This document shows, piece by piece, positions 50,247 to 58,283 of a stretch of DNA of 64,000 bases (positions are counted from its first letter, which is position 1; each line of letters starts with the position of its first letter). The stretch covers positions 248,001 through 312,000 of the forward strand of contig JAVBPU010000004.1 in NCBI GenBank assembly GCA_031549415.1, given 5' to 3'. Below the pieces are notes generated by a model. The model was not told where the DNA came from. It did not search any database and saw only the letters and a program-made list of their open reading frames with translations. The stretch comes from Limiplasma sp031549415. GTDB taxonomy: Bacteria > Bacillota > Clostridia > Christensenellales > Aristaeellaceae. The position numbers and the translations under genes were made by a program.

Positions 50247-51953
50247 ATGTACAAAAACCCCGGAAGTCTGAGGCGGTTCGCCGCGTTTCTTTTGGCGGCC
50301 TTGCTGCTTCTCTCCTTGGCCTTCCCGGCCTTGGCAACCCGCTACAGCACGTTGGAATTTGGTTCCCGCGGCTCGGAAGTGTTGCAACTGCAAAAGGCTT
50401 TGCAAGCACTGGGGTTTGACCCGGAAGGCACCGATGGCAAGTTTGGCCGTGGAACGGAAAACGCCGTAAAGGCTTTCCAGTCCAGCAAAGGCCTGGAAGC
50501 GGATGGCAAGGCGGGCAGCCTGACTCTAACGGCGCTGTATGAATCCGCCGGTGAGCAAAGCGCCTCTTCCGCCGACTCCTCCAGCGCGTCCGGCGCATCT
50601 GGCAATGCCACCAATCCCAACACCCTAAAATATGGGGATAGGGGCAGCCGCGTGACCGATTTGCAGCAGAAGCTGGTGGCCCTTGGCTATAACACCAACG
50701 GCGTGGATGGCAGCTTTGGCGCCGGAACCCAACGGGCGGTCATCGCCTTCCAAAAAGCCACCAAAATCAAGGCGGACGGCTTGGCCGGCAGCAAAACCCT
50801 GGAATTGTTGGAACAGCAGGCGGCCAACGCCGGTTCCAACAGTTCCGCAAGCTCCAATAACTCCGGCAGCAGCGGTTCCGGCACGAACAGCTCCAGCGCT
50901 TCCGGCAATTTTAGCCGTACCCTCCGCAGGGGGTATACTGGCCAGGATGTGAAGGATGTACAAGCCCAGTTGAAAACCCTGGGGTATTATAGCGGCAGCG
51001 TGGACGGCGTGTATGGCTCCGGCTCCATCGAAGGCGTGCGGGCTTTTCAAAGGGCCCATGGATTAGAGGCCGATGGCCTGGTTGGCAGCGCCACCTTCGC
51101 AAAGTTGTTCAGCTCCAGCGCCACTCCCTCTGGGGATAATTCTGGCTCTTCCAATTCCTCCGGCTCGTCTGACTCTTCCGGTTCCTCCGGTGACACTTCC
51201 TCCACCTCCGGCGCTTACATTACCCTGCGGGAAGGCTCCCAGGGCGCGGATGTACGGACCCTGCAAAAGGCGCTCAACGACCTGGGCTACACCTGCTCGG
51301 TGGACGGCTCCTACGGCCCTGGCACCAAGGCGGCGGTGGCGGCCTTCCAGAAGCAGAACGGCCTCGACGCGGACGGCGTGGCGGGCGCGGGTACCCAGAG
51401 CAAGCTCTACAGCGGTTCCGCCAAAGTGGCGGACCCCAGTGAACCCATCACCCCCACCACTCCTACCAACACGGATTCTCTGGAACCCGGCGCAGGCGCA
51501 GCGGATGGCCCCAGCACCAGCTCCGTGAGGCTGCTGCACTGGTTTAACGAAGTCAAGCCCAGCATCAAGAGTGGGCAAACCATCGCAATCTTTGATCCGG
51601 CCACGAATCTGCAATGGAACCTGAAGCTTTACAGCCTGGGCCGCCACGCGGACAGCGAGCCCAAAACCCTGCAAGATACCCAAATCATGTATAAAGCCTT
51701 TGGATACACCAACACCTGGAACCCCAAGCCCGTGTATGTGCAGCTTCCCAGCGGCACCTGGGTGCTGGCTTCCATGCACAACACGCCTCACCTCTCCGGC
51801 TCCATCAAAGACAACGGCTTTGACGGCCACCTGTGCGTCCACTTCCTGCGCGATATGGCGGAAACCCAGCAAAACGACCCCAACTATGGCGTGCAAAACC
51901 AAAACACCATCCGCAAAAAGTGGAAGGAAATGACTGGCGAAGTGGTGAACTAA
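50247..51953 (+). CDS. Secreted protein with four peptidoglycan-binding repeats and C-terminal catalytic-like domain
   Basis: A 568-residue exported protein with a clear signal peptide (RRFAAFLLAALLLLSLAFPALA-T). Four PG_binding_1 repeats lie at about 34-97, 126-188, 225-289 and 326-390, each with LQxxLxxLGY, VDGxYGxGT and AVxxFQ elements, joined by Ser/Gly/Asn/Thr-rich linkers. The C-terminal domain (about 425-568) has H-A-DSEPKTLQDT, WNPKPVYVQLPSGTWVLASMHNTPH and FDGHLCVHFLRD (about 525-536). The conserved-looking His-x-Cys-x-His could be an active site for a wall-modifying peptidase or transpeptidase; I recognise this arrangement from clostridial proteins but know of no assigned activity. 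GAAGGAGG precedes the ATG. Confidence 0.92.
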   Translation: MYKNPGSLRRFAAFLLAALLLLSLAFPALATRYSTLEFGSRGSEVLQLQKALQALGFDPEGTDGKFGRGTENAVKAFQSSKGLEADGKAGSLTLTALYESAGEQSASSADSSSASGASGNATNPNTLKYGDRGSRVTDLQQKLVALGYNTNGVDGSFGAGTQRAVIAFQKATKIKADGLAGSKTLELLEQQAANAGSNSSASSNNSGSSGSGTNSSSASGNFSRTLRRGYTGQDVKDVQAQLKTLGYYSGSVDGVYGSGSIEGVRAFQRAHGLEADGLVGSATFAKLFSSSATPSGDNSGSSNSSGSSDSSGSSGDTSSTSGAYITLREGSQGADVRTLQKALNDLGYTCSVDGSYGPGTKAAVAAFQKQNGLDADGVAGAGTQSKLYSGSAKVADPSEPITPTTPTNTDSLEPGAGAADGPSTSSVRLLHWFNEVKPSIKSGQTIAIFDPATNLQWNLKLYSLGRHADSEPKTLQDTQIMYKAFGYTNTWNPKPVYVQLPSGTWVLASMHNTPHLSGSIKDNGFDGHLCVHFLRDMAETQQNDPNYGVQNQNTIRKKWKEMTGEVVN

Positions 51954-52113
51954 TACTACTCTCCATTCAAAACGCGATGAAATTTGCGAGGATTTTTGTT
52001 TGCCGACAAGGAGCGGGAGCGAGGCGTAGCCAGCAGCTACGTTGAGCGACAGCGACGCAGGCGGCAGGGAAAAAGACCGCAAATTTGTCGTGGTTTTGAG
52101 TGGAGAGTAGTAT
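51953..52113. mobile_element. Palindromic MITE-like element
   Basis: A 161-bp element whose ends ATACTACTCTCCA (51953-51965) and TGGAGAGTAGTAT (52101-52113) are inverted repeats. The arms extend to about 36 bp with some five mismatches, ending at AAATTTGCG/CGCAAATTT. The centre CGTAGC-CAGCA-GCTACG (52025-52041) continues the dyad, so the whole can fold as one hairpin. It carries no gene. Its left end overlaps the stop codon of the peptidoglycan-binding gene, and it lies between that gene and its terminator, so it probably inserted there. Confidence 0.75.
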
Positions 52114-52147
52114 AAGGGAAAGGGCAGAACCACAAGGAATACCCTTC

Positions 52148-52186
52148 AAAAAGCGTCGTTTGCCAGAAAGCATGCGACGCTTTTTT
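52148..52186 (+). terminator. Terminator after the MITE-like element
   Basis: AAAAAGCGTCG (52148-52158) pairs with CGACGC (52075-52080 offset, i.e. 52175-52180) followed by T6. It most likely ended the peptidoglycan-binding gene before the element inserted upstream of it. Confidence 0.85.
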
Positions 52187-52318
52187 GCGTTGAGCGTGGG
52201 TGCGCTGGTGCGAATCTCCAAGAAAAGGAAGAATCGGTAGGCTTGTTACGTTATAATTCGCAATGGAAGGGATTTGCGTTAGCCAATCCTTTTGTTCCTG
52301 AACAAAGGAGGGATACCG

Positions 52319-53278
52319 ATGAAACGAATCCTAGGATGGCTGCTGTTTATGGCACTGCTTCTGCCTGGCATGGCCCTGGGCGTCCAGGAGACGCCGGGCG
52401 CGCCGGAAGTGATCACCCCGGGCTTTTCTTATTACACCCTGGGTACGGAAGCAGGCAGATTTGTACGCCTGCAAGAAAACCGCGCCGAGGTGGCGGGAGG
52501 CCTGTTCCTTTTAGAGGATGGCTATCTGAGCACCGCCTATGAGCGGGACGGCGATGTAATCTCCCCTCATCCCGCCGGAAAACCGTTGGTCTGCCTGAAC
52601 AGCGACCTCAGCACCCGCTGGACCCTGGAGGACGAGCGGTTGACAGGCGCTTGGTACATGGACTTGATCGAACTCCCGGACGCACTGGTGTTGGGCTGGG
52701 AGCGTTCCCTACCGGACGTGGGCCAAGTCTCTTCCATCCTGGTGGTTGAGAAGGACACGGGCGTCATCCGCTGGCAGGCCGAGGGCCAGCCCATGGCGGG
52801 AAATGAATTGGTGTGGATCGGCGAATGCCGGGCGGATGCCAGCGGCAACCTTCTGGTGGGCTCCAACGGCGACCTTCGCGGCACAAAAGCAGGTTCCGGC
52901 ACGCTTTCGCTGCTGGATAGCAAGGATGGTTCGTTGCTTTGGTCGAAGGAATATCAAACGGACTACGGCATGATTTCCATCTCGGACCTTTGCCCGCTGG
53001 GCGATGGATGGATCATCTCCGGGATGCGGGAAAAGGACCGGATTCTTCTGTATGCCGATTCTCAAGGGGAGGCCCAAGCCTATTTTACCCTTCGCCCCTG
53101 GGACGAGGGCTATGATTCTACTTACCTGCGGTTGATGCCAGTATCAAAAGAGGTGGTATACCTGGGCGGCTGGGAACTGGAGGGAAAGGTTGGCCTGGTG
53201 GAGGACCCCAACTACAACCGCACGCTGTATATGATGCGCATGACGGAAGAAACCTTTCTGAATAAAAAGGCCCAGTAA
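52319..53278 (+). CDS. Secreted beta-propeller-like protein
   Basis: A 319-residue exported protein; ATG 52319 follows AAAGGAGG (52304-52311) by 7 bases and starts a signal peptide (KRILGWLLFMALLLPGMALG). The mature part has repeated blade-like strands of the form GTLSLLDSKDGSLLWSKEY, SSILVVEKDTGVIRWQAEG and CLNSDLSTRWTLED, as in PQQ-like propellers, but too few and irregular for a confident fold. No anchoring signal. TATAAT at 52252-52257 is a possible -10. A terminator follows at about 53324. Confidence 0.82.
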   Translation: MKRILGWLLFMALLLPGMALGVQETPGAPEVITPGFSYYTLGTEAGRFVRLQENRAEVAGGLFLLEDGYLSTAYERDGDVISPHPAGKPLVCLNSDLSTRWTLEDERLTGAWYMDLIELPDALVLGWERSLPDVGQVSSILVVEKDTGVIRWQAEGQPMAGNELVWIGECRADASGNLLVGSNGDLRGTKAGSGTLSLLDSKDGSLLWSKEYQTDYGMISISDLCPLGDGWIISGMREKDRILLYADSQGEAQAYFTLRPWDEGYDSTYLRLMPVSKEVVYLGGWELEGKVGLVEDPNYNRTLYMMRMTEETFLNKKAQ

Positions 53279-53323
53279 GCAAACCGGGCTGAATCAGCGT
53301 AGGCGTGGAGGGTTTGCAGCTTT

Positions 53324-53350
53324 TAAGAAGTCCGGCAGGGCTTCTTTTTT
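53324..53350 (+). terminator. Terminator of propeller-like gene
   Basis: AAGAAGTCC-GGCA-GGGCTTCTT followed by a T-run (53344-53350). Confidence 0.75.
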
Positions 53351-53444
53351 CCGTTGTAGAGGTTATGATACTCTGGAGAAAGAAAAAAGTTCTGAATGGT
53401 TTCCCTCTTTTGCTGTGTCTAATCCTATGAAGGGAGGCTTACCA

Positions 53445-53966
53445 GTGACTTCAATCACATCCAAGGCTGTACTGGACGAGATGGACTTGAGCCGAATGCT
53501 TTCCCTCTATGGGGACGATCTTTTGAGGGTTTGCTTTGTGTATCTGCGAGACTATCACTTGGCGGAGGACGCTTTGCAGGACACCTTTGAAAAAGCGATC
53601 AAATCCTATGCCCGCTTTCGCGGAGACTGTGGGGAAAAGACCTGGCTGACCCGCATTGCCATCAATGTGTGCAAAAACCAATTGCGCGCGCCCTGGCATC
53701 GGAAACGGGTGGAGGACGAAAGCTTCCTGGCCCAAGGGTCCGTGGCGCAAAACCCAGCGGATGGCTGGGACCCTTCGTTGCTGGTCGCCGTTTCCCGGCT
53801 TGCGCCCAAGTACAAGGAAGTTGTGCTCTTGTTCTACTACGAGGAAATGAAACTGAAAGAGATCGCGGCGGCGCTGCGCATTCCCGAGGCCACGGTTTCC
53901 ACCCGGCTGGCCCGGGCGCGGGCTCAGCTGAAAGAAACGGCAAAGGAGTGGTACGATGGCGAATAA
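53445..53966 (+). CDS. ECF-type RNA polymerase sigma factor
   Basis: A 173-residue sigma-70-family factor. The start is GTG 53445, 7 bases after AGGGAGG; an in-frame GTG at 53415 lacks a site. Region 2 is LRVCFVYLRDYHLAEDALQDTFEKAI and TWLTRIAINVCKNQLR (residues about 20-80); region 4 is LAPKYKEVVLLFYYEEMKLKEIAAALRIPEATVSTRLARARAQLKE (about 120-165). Region 3 is absent, as in ECF factors. The 3' end overlaps the next gene by 11 bp, which encodes a membrane protein fitting an anti-sigma factor. No ECF-type autoregulated promoter was obvious. Confidence 0.94.
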   Translation: MTSITSKAVLDEMDLSRMLSLYGDDLLRVCFVYLRDYHLAEDALQDTFEKAIKSYARFRGDCGEKTWLTRIAINVCKNQLRAPWHRKRVEDESFLAQGSVAQNPADGWDPSLLVAVSRLAPKYKEVVLLFYYEEMKLKEIAAALRIPEATVSTRLARARAQLKETAKEWYDGE

Positions 53967-55377
53967 ATCTGTAAAGGCCGCGCTGGATGAACAATTGGCG
54001 GGCATCACGGTAAGCCCGCAGCTGGAAAAAAGAATCCTGGCGCTTCCCAACGCCCGGCAAAAAGCCAGGCGGCGTTCCATGGTGGCCCTGGTCGTGGTCT
54101 TGCTATTGCTGTTTGCCTTGACAGGATTTGCGGCCACCAGTTCCAGCTTTCAGACGCTTTTGATGCGGGTTGGGGATGAAATCGCCCACATGCTGCAGCC
54201 CATTGAGCTGGTCTCGGAATCCAACGGCATCCGCATGGAGGTGGTGGCCGCCATGAGTGATGACCACAGCGCCGTGGCCTATTTCACCCTGCAGGACCTG
54301 ACGGGCCAAGAACGCCTGAAGGGGCTGATTGATCCATACGATTGCCGCATCGAAGGCACCTACGTCACCAACACGCGCACAGCCACCTATGATGAGGACC
54401 GGCAAACCGCTATGCTGAGCGTTCTTTGCTATGGCGGAGAAAGCCTGTACGGGCGGAAGGTAACCTTTGCCCTGCATTCTTTCCTGGCGGGGCGCACGGA
54501 GTATGATGACATTCCTGTTGACCTTTCCCTGAGCGCCTTCCAGGATGAAACCGACGCCGTTTGGCTGGCAAAGGACATCATTGCGGGCTATGGCTATCGT
54601 GATCTTGATGAAATCACAAGAGATGCGGGCCTCAAGATTCTCCCGCCCAATCAGATGCGCATTCCCGTCCCCGGCGTCGATTTCGCCTACATTTCCAATA
54701 TCGGCGTGGTGGAGGGCCGCCTCCACGTGCAAGTCTGCTTTCCCAAAAAGCAATACACCCCCTTCCAGCCCGACATCATGAACCAAAACATGGACGACCA
54801 CGGGGAAGTCTGGCTTTTGGGGGCTGACGGCCCATCAGCCCAGCGAGAATACAGCGCTCTTTCTGTTTCCTTCGCCGTGGATGAGCAAGGGGAACTGTGC
54901 AGCGCGGGCTACAGTATGAAGGACATCCATACCCCCCCTTCGGACAAAGTGCATTATCAAGAATACGTATTCGCGGGGAAGCCGGACCTAGCGCCCTATA
55001 CGTTGCGCGGGAGCTTTGCCACCAACCGGGCCTATATCACAGGGGACTGGAACGTCACTTTCCGGCTTGAAGCCGTAAAGGCCTACAAACAAGCGGATTG
55101 CGATATTGATGTGGGCACGGCGCGCATCCGCACCGTGATGGTTTCCCCTATGGGCTGGACCCTCATCGGTGAAAAGAAAGACCCGGATGCCGAGGTACAG
55201 GCAACGATGCTGGTGAACCGAAAAGATGGCTCCCAGGAAAGCTTTGCCATCATGGCGACCATCAACGATGGAACCCACTTTGAATACCACGATATTTCAG
55301 AAAAGCCGCTGGATATCGGGCAAATACAAGAGGTATCCATCCATGGGCAGGCCGTGCATCTGGTGGGAAAACAGTAA
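53956..55377 (+). CDS. Putative membrane anti-sigma factor
   Basis: A 473-residue single-pass membrane protein. The cytoplasmic N-terminus (1-35) precedes a helix near 42-60 (MVALVVVLLLLFALTGFAA). The large outer part has strand-rich features such as NGIRMEVVAAMSDDHSAVAYFTLQDLTG near 90-120, which match the DUF4179-type domain of Firmicutes anti-sigma proteins. It overlaps the ECF sigma gene by 11 bp, the usual arrangement for a sigma/anti-sigma pair in which the outer domain senses envelope conditions. The ligand is unknown. Confidence 0.85.
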   Translation: MANKSVKAALDEQLAGITVSPQLEKRILALPNARQKARRRSMVALVVVLLLLFALTGFAATSSSFQTLLMRVGDEIAHMLQPIELVSESNGIRMEVVAAMSDDHSAVAYFTLQDLTGQERLKGLIDPYDCRIEGTYVTNTRTATYDEDRQTAMLSVLCYGGESLYGRKVTFALHSFLAGRTEYDDIPVDLSLSAFQDETDAVWLAKDIIAGYGYRDLDEITRDAGLKILPPNQMRIPVPGVDFAYISNIGVVEGRLHVQVCFPKKQYTPFQPDIMNQNMDDHGEVWLLGADGPSAQREYSALSVSFAVDEQGELCSAGYSMKDIHTPPSDKVHYQEYVFAGKPDLAPYTLRGSFATNRAYITGDWNVTFRLEAVKAYKQADCDIDVGTARIRTVMVSPMGWTLIGEKKDPDAEVQATMLVNRKDGSQESFAIMATINDGTHFEYHDISEKPLDIGQIQEVSIHGQAVHLVGKQ

Positions 55378-55475
55378 CCAGCATGATGCTGGACCCCATT
55401 GGCTACGCTCCTGGGTCCGCATCACCACGAATGATGCACAACCGGTTTTGTGCATGGCAAACGCACGTATGTATG

Positions 55476-55484
55476 CATATAGTA
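55476..55484 (+). promoter_or_regulatory. Candidate sigma-K-like -10 element
   Basis: CATATAGTA fits the CATANNNTA -10 of mother-cell sigma-K promoters exactly; a -35 AC at the right distance is not clear. It lies about 70 bases before the Cys-rich cupin gene. A perfect palindrome CCAGCATGATGCTGG (55378-55392) directly follows the anti-sigma stop, and a GCGCAGG/CCTGCGC hairpin lies at about 55504-55521. Confidence 0.3.
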
Positions 55485-55555
55485 TAGGATGATATAGGGA
55501 GTGGCGCAGGCCTACCTGCGCGATTCCCCGGCCTTTGTGGCTGTAGAAAGGATGT

Positions 55556-56077
55556 ATGATGAACTATTCTGAATCTGATCATTCTCGCTGCTACCCGTTT
55601 CCGCCGCGCTGCGCAAACGTTGATCCGTGCGCGTCCTGCGGCACGCCTTGCGTGACCACCCGCTGTAACACCATCGGAGAGGACTTTGGCCCAAACCCCT
55701 ATGTGGTGAATCTTGAAGCGGCCACCCTGGAAAACCCTTTCTTCCGGAGGGCCCTTTGGACCGGTACCCATTTGCAACTCACACTCATGTGCATTCCTCC
55801 AGGGGGTGAAATCGGCCTGGAGATGCACGATGATTTGGATCAATTCCTGCGTTTGGAGCAGGGCCGGGGCAGAGTAATGATGGGCAGCACACAGAACGAT
55901 CTGTCCTATCAGCAAAACGTTTCCGAGAACTCCGCCATTTTCATCCCGGCAGGAACATGGCACAACCTGGTGAACACCGGGAGCAAACCCATCAAACTGT
56001 ACTCCATCTACGCCCCGGTTCAGCATCCCCCAGGAACCATCCACTGCACAAAGGCGGACTCTGACGCCGCCGAATAA
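55556..56077 (+). CDS. Cys-rich cupin-domain protein
   Basis: A 173-residue protein. The N-terminal 40 residues are Cys/Pro-rich (CYPFPPRCANVDPCASCGTPC), followed by a single cupin domain: GGEIGLEMHDDLDQFLRLEQGRGRVMMG (motif 1, near 80-105) and AIFIPAGTWHNLVNTGSKPIKLYSIYAP (motif 2, near 125-150). The metal ligands are Glu/His-rich in motif 1 and His in motif 2. GAAAGGA precedes tandem ATGs. The Cys-rich N-terminus without signal peptide, plus a sigma-K-like element, suggests a spore coat role. The activity of the cupin is unknown. Confidence 0.85.
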   Translation: MMNYSESDHSRCYPFPPRCANVDPCASCGTPCVTTRCNTIGEDFGPNPYVVNLEAATLENPFFRRALWTGTHLQLTLMCIPPGGEIGLEMHDDLDQFLRLEQGRGRVMMGSTQNDLSYQQNVSENSAIFIPAGTWHNLVNTGSKPIKLYSIYAPVQHPPGTIHCTKADSDAAE

Positions 56078-56124
56078 GCCGACTGCACTCTCCCTTGTGA
56101 AAGAAGTAGCAGCCACAGAAGCCT

Positions 56125-56158
56125 GAGGTTGCCGCGGCGATGCCTGCGGCAACCTCAA
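56125..56158. terminator. Hairpin between convergent genes
   Basis: TGAGGTTGCCGC pairs perfectly with GCGGCAACCTCA over 12 bp between the cupin and HD-domain genes. There is no clear T-run on either side. Confidence 0.5.
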
Positions 56159-56208
56159 CTCTTGCAAACCCTTCAAAATGATGGCGTTTTCCTGTGGAAT
56201 CCAAACGG

Positions 56209-56694
56209 CTACTCCACGCCAAACATCAGCCTGACATATTCCTTGCCCGTTTGCGTGCGAAACACCTTCTCCACCGTGGACTGAATGGCGTTCGCGCTCA
56301 TTTCATTTTCAAAGAAATTCACAAGGAAGTCCGCTTCCACCAATATCTGGTAGTCCATTTCGTCCACCGCGTCATAGGTATGATGATGCCCCACCAGGTA
56401 GCAAACCCGCTTAATCACTGGTGGCGGATACCCCAATCTTTGCAGCAGGGCTTCCGCCACAGGCGGGCCTTCCAGCTCCTGATATTTCCCGCTGCCGGAA
56501 CCATGCTTCTCCACCGCGGGCTTGATGCCGATATCGTGGACAATGGCTGCGATTTCCAATCTTTGCTGCATGTCCGGGTCCAGCTTTTCCCCCGCACCAA
56601 TCAGCCGGGCAAAGCCGTGCACCTTCATCAGATGCTGAATCTGCCAGGGATCGCCGGAGTAAAACTGCATCATTTCAAAAATCAGCTGTTCCAT
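56209..56694 (-). CDS. HD-domain phosphohydrolase
   Basis: A 161-residue HD-superfamily protein. Metal-binding residues are HGFARLIGAGE with His near 26, IAAIVHDIGIK (HD near 53), and VGHHHTYDAVD near 101 with DFLVNFFEN. Members hydrolyse phosphate esters of nucleotides or related compounds; the substrate is unknown. The start overlaps the BCCT transporter stop by 20 bp, indicating one transcript with the choline module. A link to choline metabolism is suggested only by position. Confidence 0.9.
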   Translation of the reverse strand: MEQLIFEMMQFYSGDPWQIQHLMKVHGFARLIGAGEKLDPDMQQRLEIAAIVHDIGIKPAVEKHGSGSGKYQELEGPPVAEALLQRLGYPPPVIKRVCYLVGHHHTYDAVDEMDYQILVEADFLVNFFENEMSANAIQSTVEKVFRTQTGKEYVRLMFGVE

Positions 56695-58228
56695 GACGGC
56701 CTTCCTCCTCCTTCAAATACCGCCTGGCGTCCCGAAAGAAGCTCATCACAATGATGATCACCACAATGCCAACGGGAAAAGCTGCAATGATGGAGACCGA
56801 TTGCAGGCGGGCCATGGAGTTGTTGGCAAAAATCAGGGCAATGGGAAGCAAAATGAACAGCGCCGCCCAGAAGGAGCGGATGCGCTTGTCCGGCTCCGCG
56901 TCCGGGGCCAGGCGCTTGTAAGAATAGGAGGAAACCACCATGGTCAGGGCGTCAAAGGTGGTGGCGTAAAAGCCCACCATGGTCACCGCCAGCAGGATCA
57001 TGGCCAGGGCTGGCAGGGGCAGCGTTTGCAGCACGCCCAAAATGGCGGAGGGGATATCCCCTGTGGCGGCAAGGGTTCCCACCGTGTCCACTTGGCCTGT
57101 CATCTGCAGGCCCAAGCCGTAATTGCCCAACACAATGAACGAGGTGAAGGTGCCCGCCAGTCCCCAGCCGTAGCCGCCCAGCACGGTATTGCGCACGGTG
57201 CGGCCCTTGCTGATGCTGCCAATGAAGAAGGGCGTCGCCACACACCACACCATCCAATAGGCCCAGTAAAAAATGGTCCAGTTTTGGGGGAAGGAGGTGG
57301 AGCGCAGGGGGTCCAGCCAGGTGGCCAGGCCCATGAAGTTCTGGGCCAGGTTCCCCAAAGCGGACACCCCCGTCTCCAGGATGTATATCCCCTGGCCGCC
57401 CAGCAGCAGCACGTACAGCAGCAGCGCAAAAAACAGGTAGGTGCACAGGCCTGCTAGCTTGGAAATGCCCTTCATGCCAAAAAGCACGGTAAAGGTGTAC
57501 ACAGCGGCAATCAGCAGCAGCACCACAATGGTGACCACCGTGGTGACCCCAAAGCCCAGGGCCTGCCCCAGGGCGGCGGCCAGCAGCGGCGTGGCCAGAG
57601 AAAAAGTGGTGGCGGTGCCTGCCAGCAAGGAGAAGACCGCGATCAGGTCAATCACCTTGCCCCAAATCCCGTCCACCCGGTCCCCCAGCAAGGGGCGGCA
57701 GGCCTCGGAGAATTTCTGCTTGTTGCGGCCCCGCACATGCAGCATAAAGCCGAAGGCCACCGCCAGCACCATGTAAAAGCTCCAGGGGATGGGGCCCCAA
57801 TGAAACAGCGGAAAGGTGGATGCCCAGCGCTGTGCGCCGCCCATCTGCGCAACATAGGGCTCGTTGGCGTACAAGGCCCATTCGCACAGGGAATAGAACA
57901 GAATGTCCGCCGCCATGGTGGAGGTGAAGATCATGGTGCCCCACTGGAAGGAAGTATACTGGGGCCGGTCAACCTTGCCCAGGCGGATGCGGCCATACTT
58001 GGAAAAAGCCATGTACAGCGAAATCCCCAAGGTGGCCAGGCCAATCAGAATATAATACGTCCCGCCCTGGTTGCCCAGGAAGCCGCGTATGGCGTCCAGC
58101 ACCCGGGCCGTAGCCTCCGGATAGGCCATGAACAGCACGCTGAGGAGCAGAATGCCTCCCAGTGGCACCAACATGGACACCCAGTCCAGCTGGCCTTTCA
58201 GGAAAGCCTTTTCTTTGGTGGATCTCAT
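56675..58228 (-). CDS. BCCT family betaine/carnitine/choline transporter
   Basis: A 517-residue transporter with twelve predicted helices. BCCT landmarks are FQWGTMIFTSTMAADILFYSLCEWALY near 95, the FHWGPIPWSFYMVLA segment near 145, and the substrate-pocket helix WTIFYWAYWMVWCVATPFFIGSISKGRTVR (about 315-345), corresponding to the Trp-rich helix 8 of BetP. It imports a quaternary ammonium compound, by sodium or proton coupling or exchange. It lies 55 bases after the LicC-LicA fusion, which points to choline as substrate. The C-terminus lacks the long osmosensing tail of BetP, so an osmotic role is less likely. Confidence 0.95.
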   Translation of the reverse strand: MRSTKEKAFLKGQLDWVSMLVPLGGILLLSVLFMAYPEATARVLDAIRGFLGNQGGTYYILIGLATLGISLYMAFSKYGRIRLGKVDRPQYTSFQWGTMIFTSTMAADILFYSLCEWALYANEPYVAQMGGAQRWASTFPLFHWGPIPWSFYMVLAVAFGFMLHVRGRNKQKFSEACRPLLGDRVDGIWGKVIDLIAVFSLLAGTATTFSLATPLLAAALGQALGFGVTTVVTIVVLLLIAAVYTFTVLFGMKGISKLAGLCTYLFFALLLYVLLLGGQGIYILETGVSALGNLAQNFMGLATWLDPLRSTSFPQNWTIFYWAYWMVWCVATPFFIGSISKGRTVRNTVLGGYGWGLAGTFTSFIVLGNYGLGLQMTGQVDTVGTLAATGDIPSAILGVLQTLPLPALAMILLAVTMVGFYATTFDALTMVVSSYSYKRLAPDAEPDKRIRSFWAALFILLPIALIFANNSMARLQSVSIIAAFPVGIVVIIIVMSFFRDARRYLKEEEGRHGTADF

Positions 58229-58283
58229 GGGGATTCCTCCTCTGTGGATTTGTTATTGGGAAAGTGTGGCTTCGTGCCGCCCC

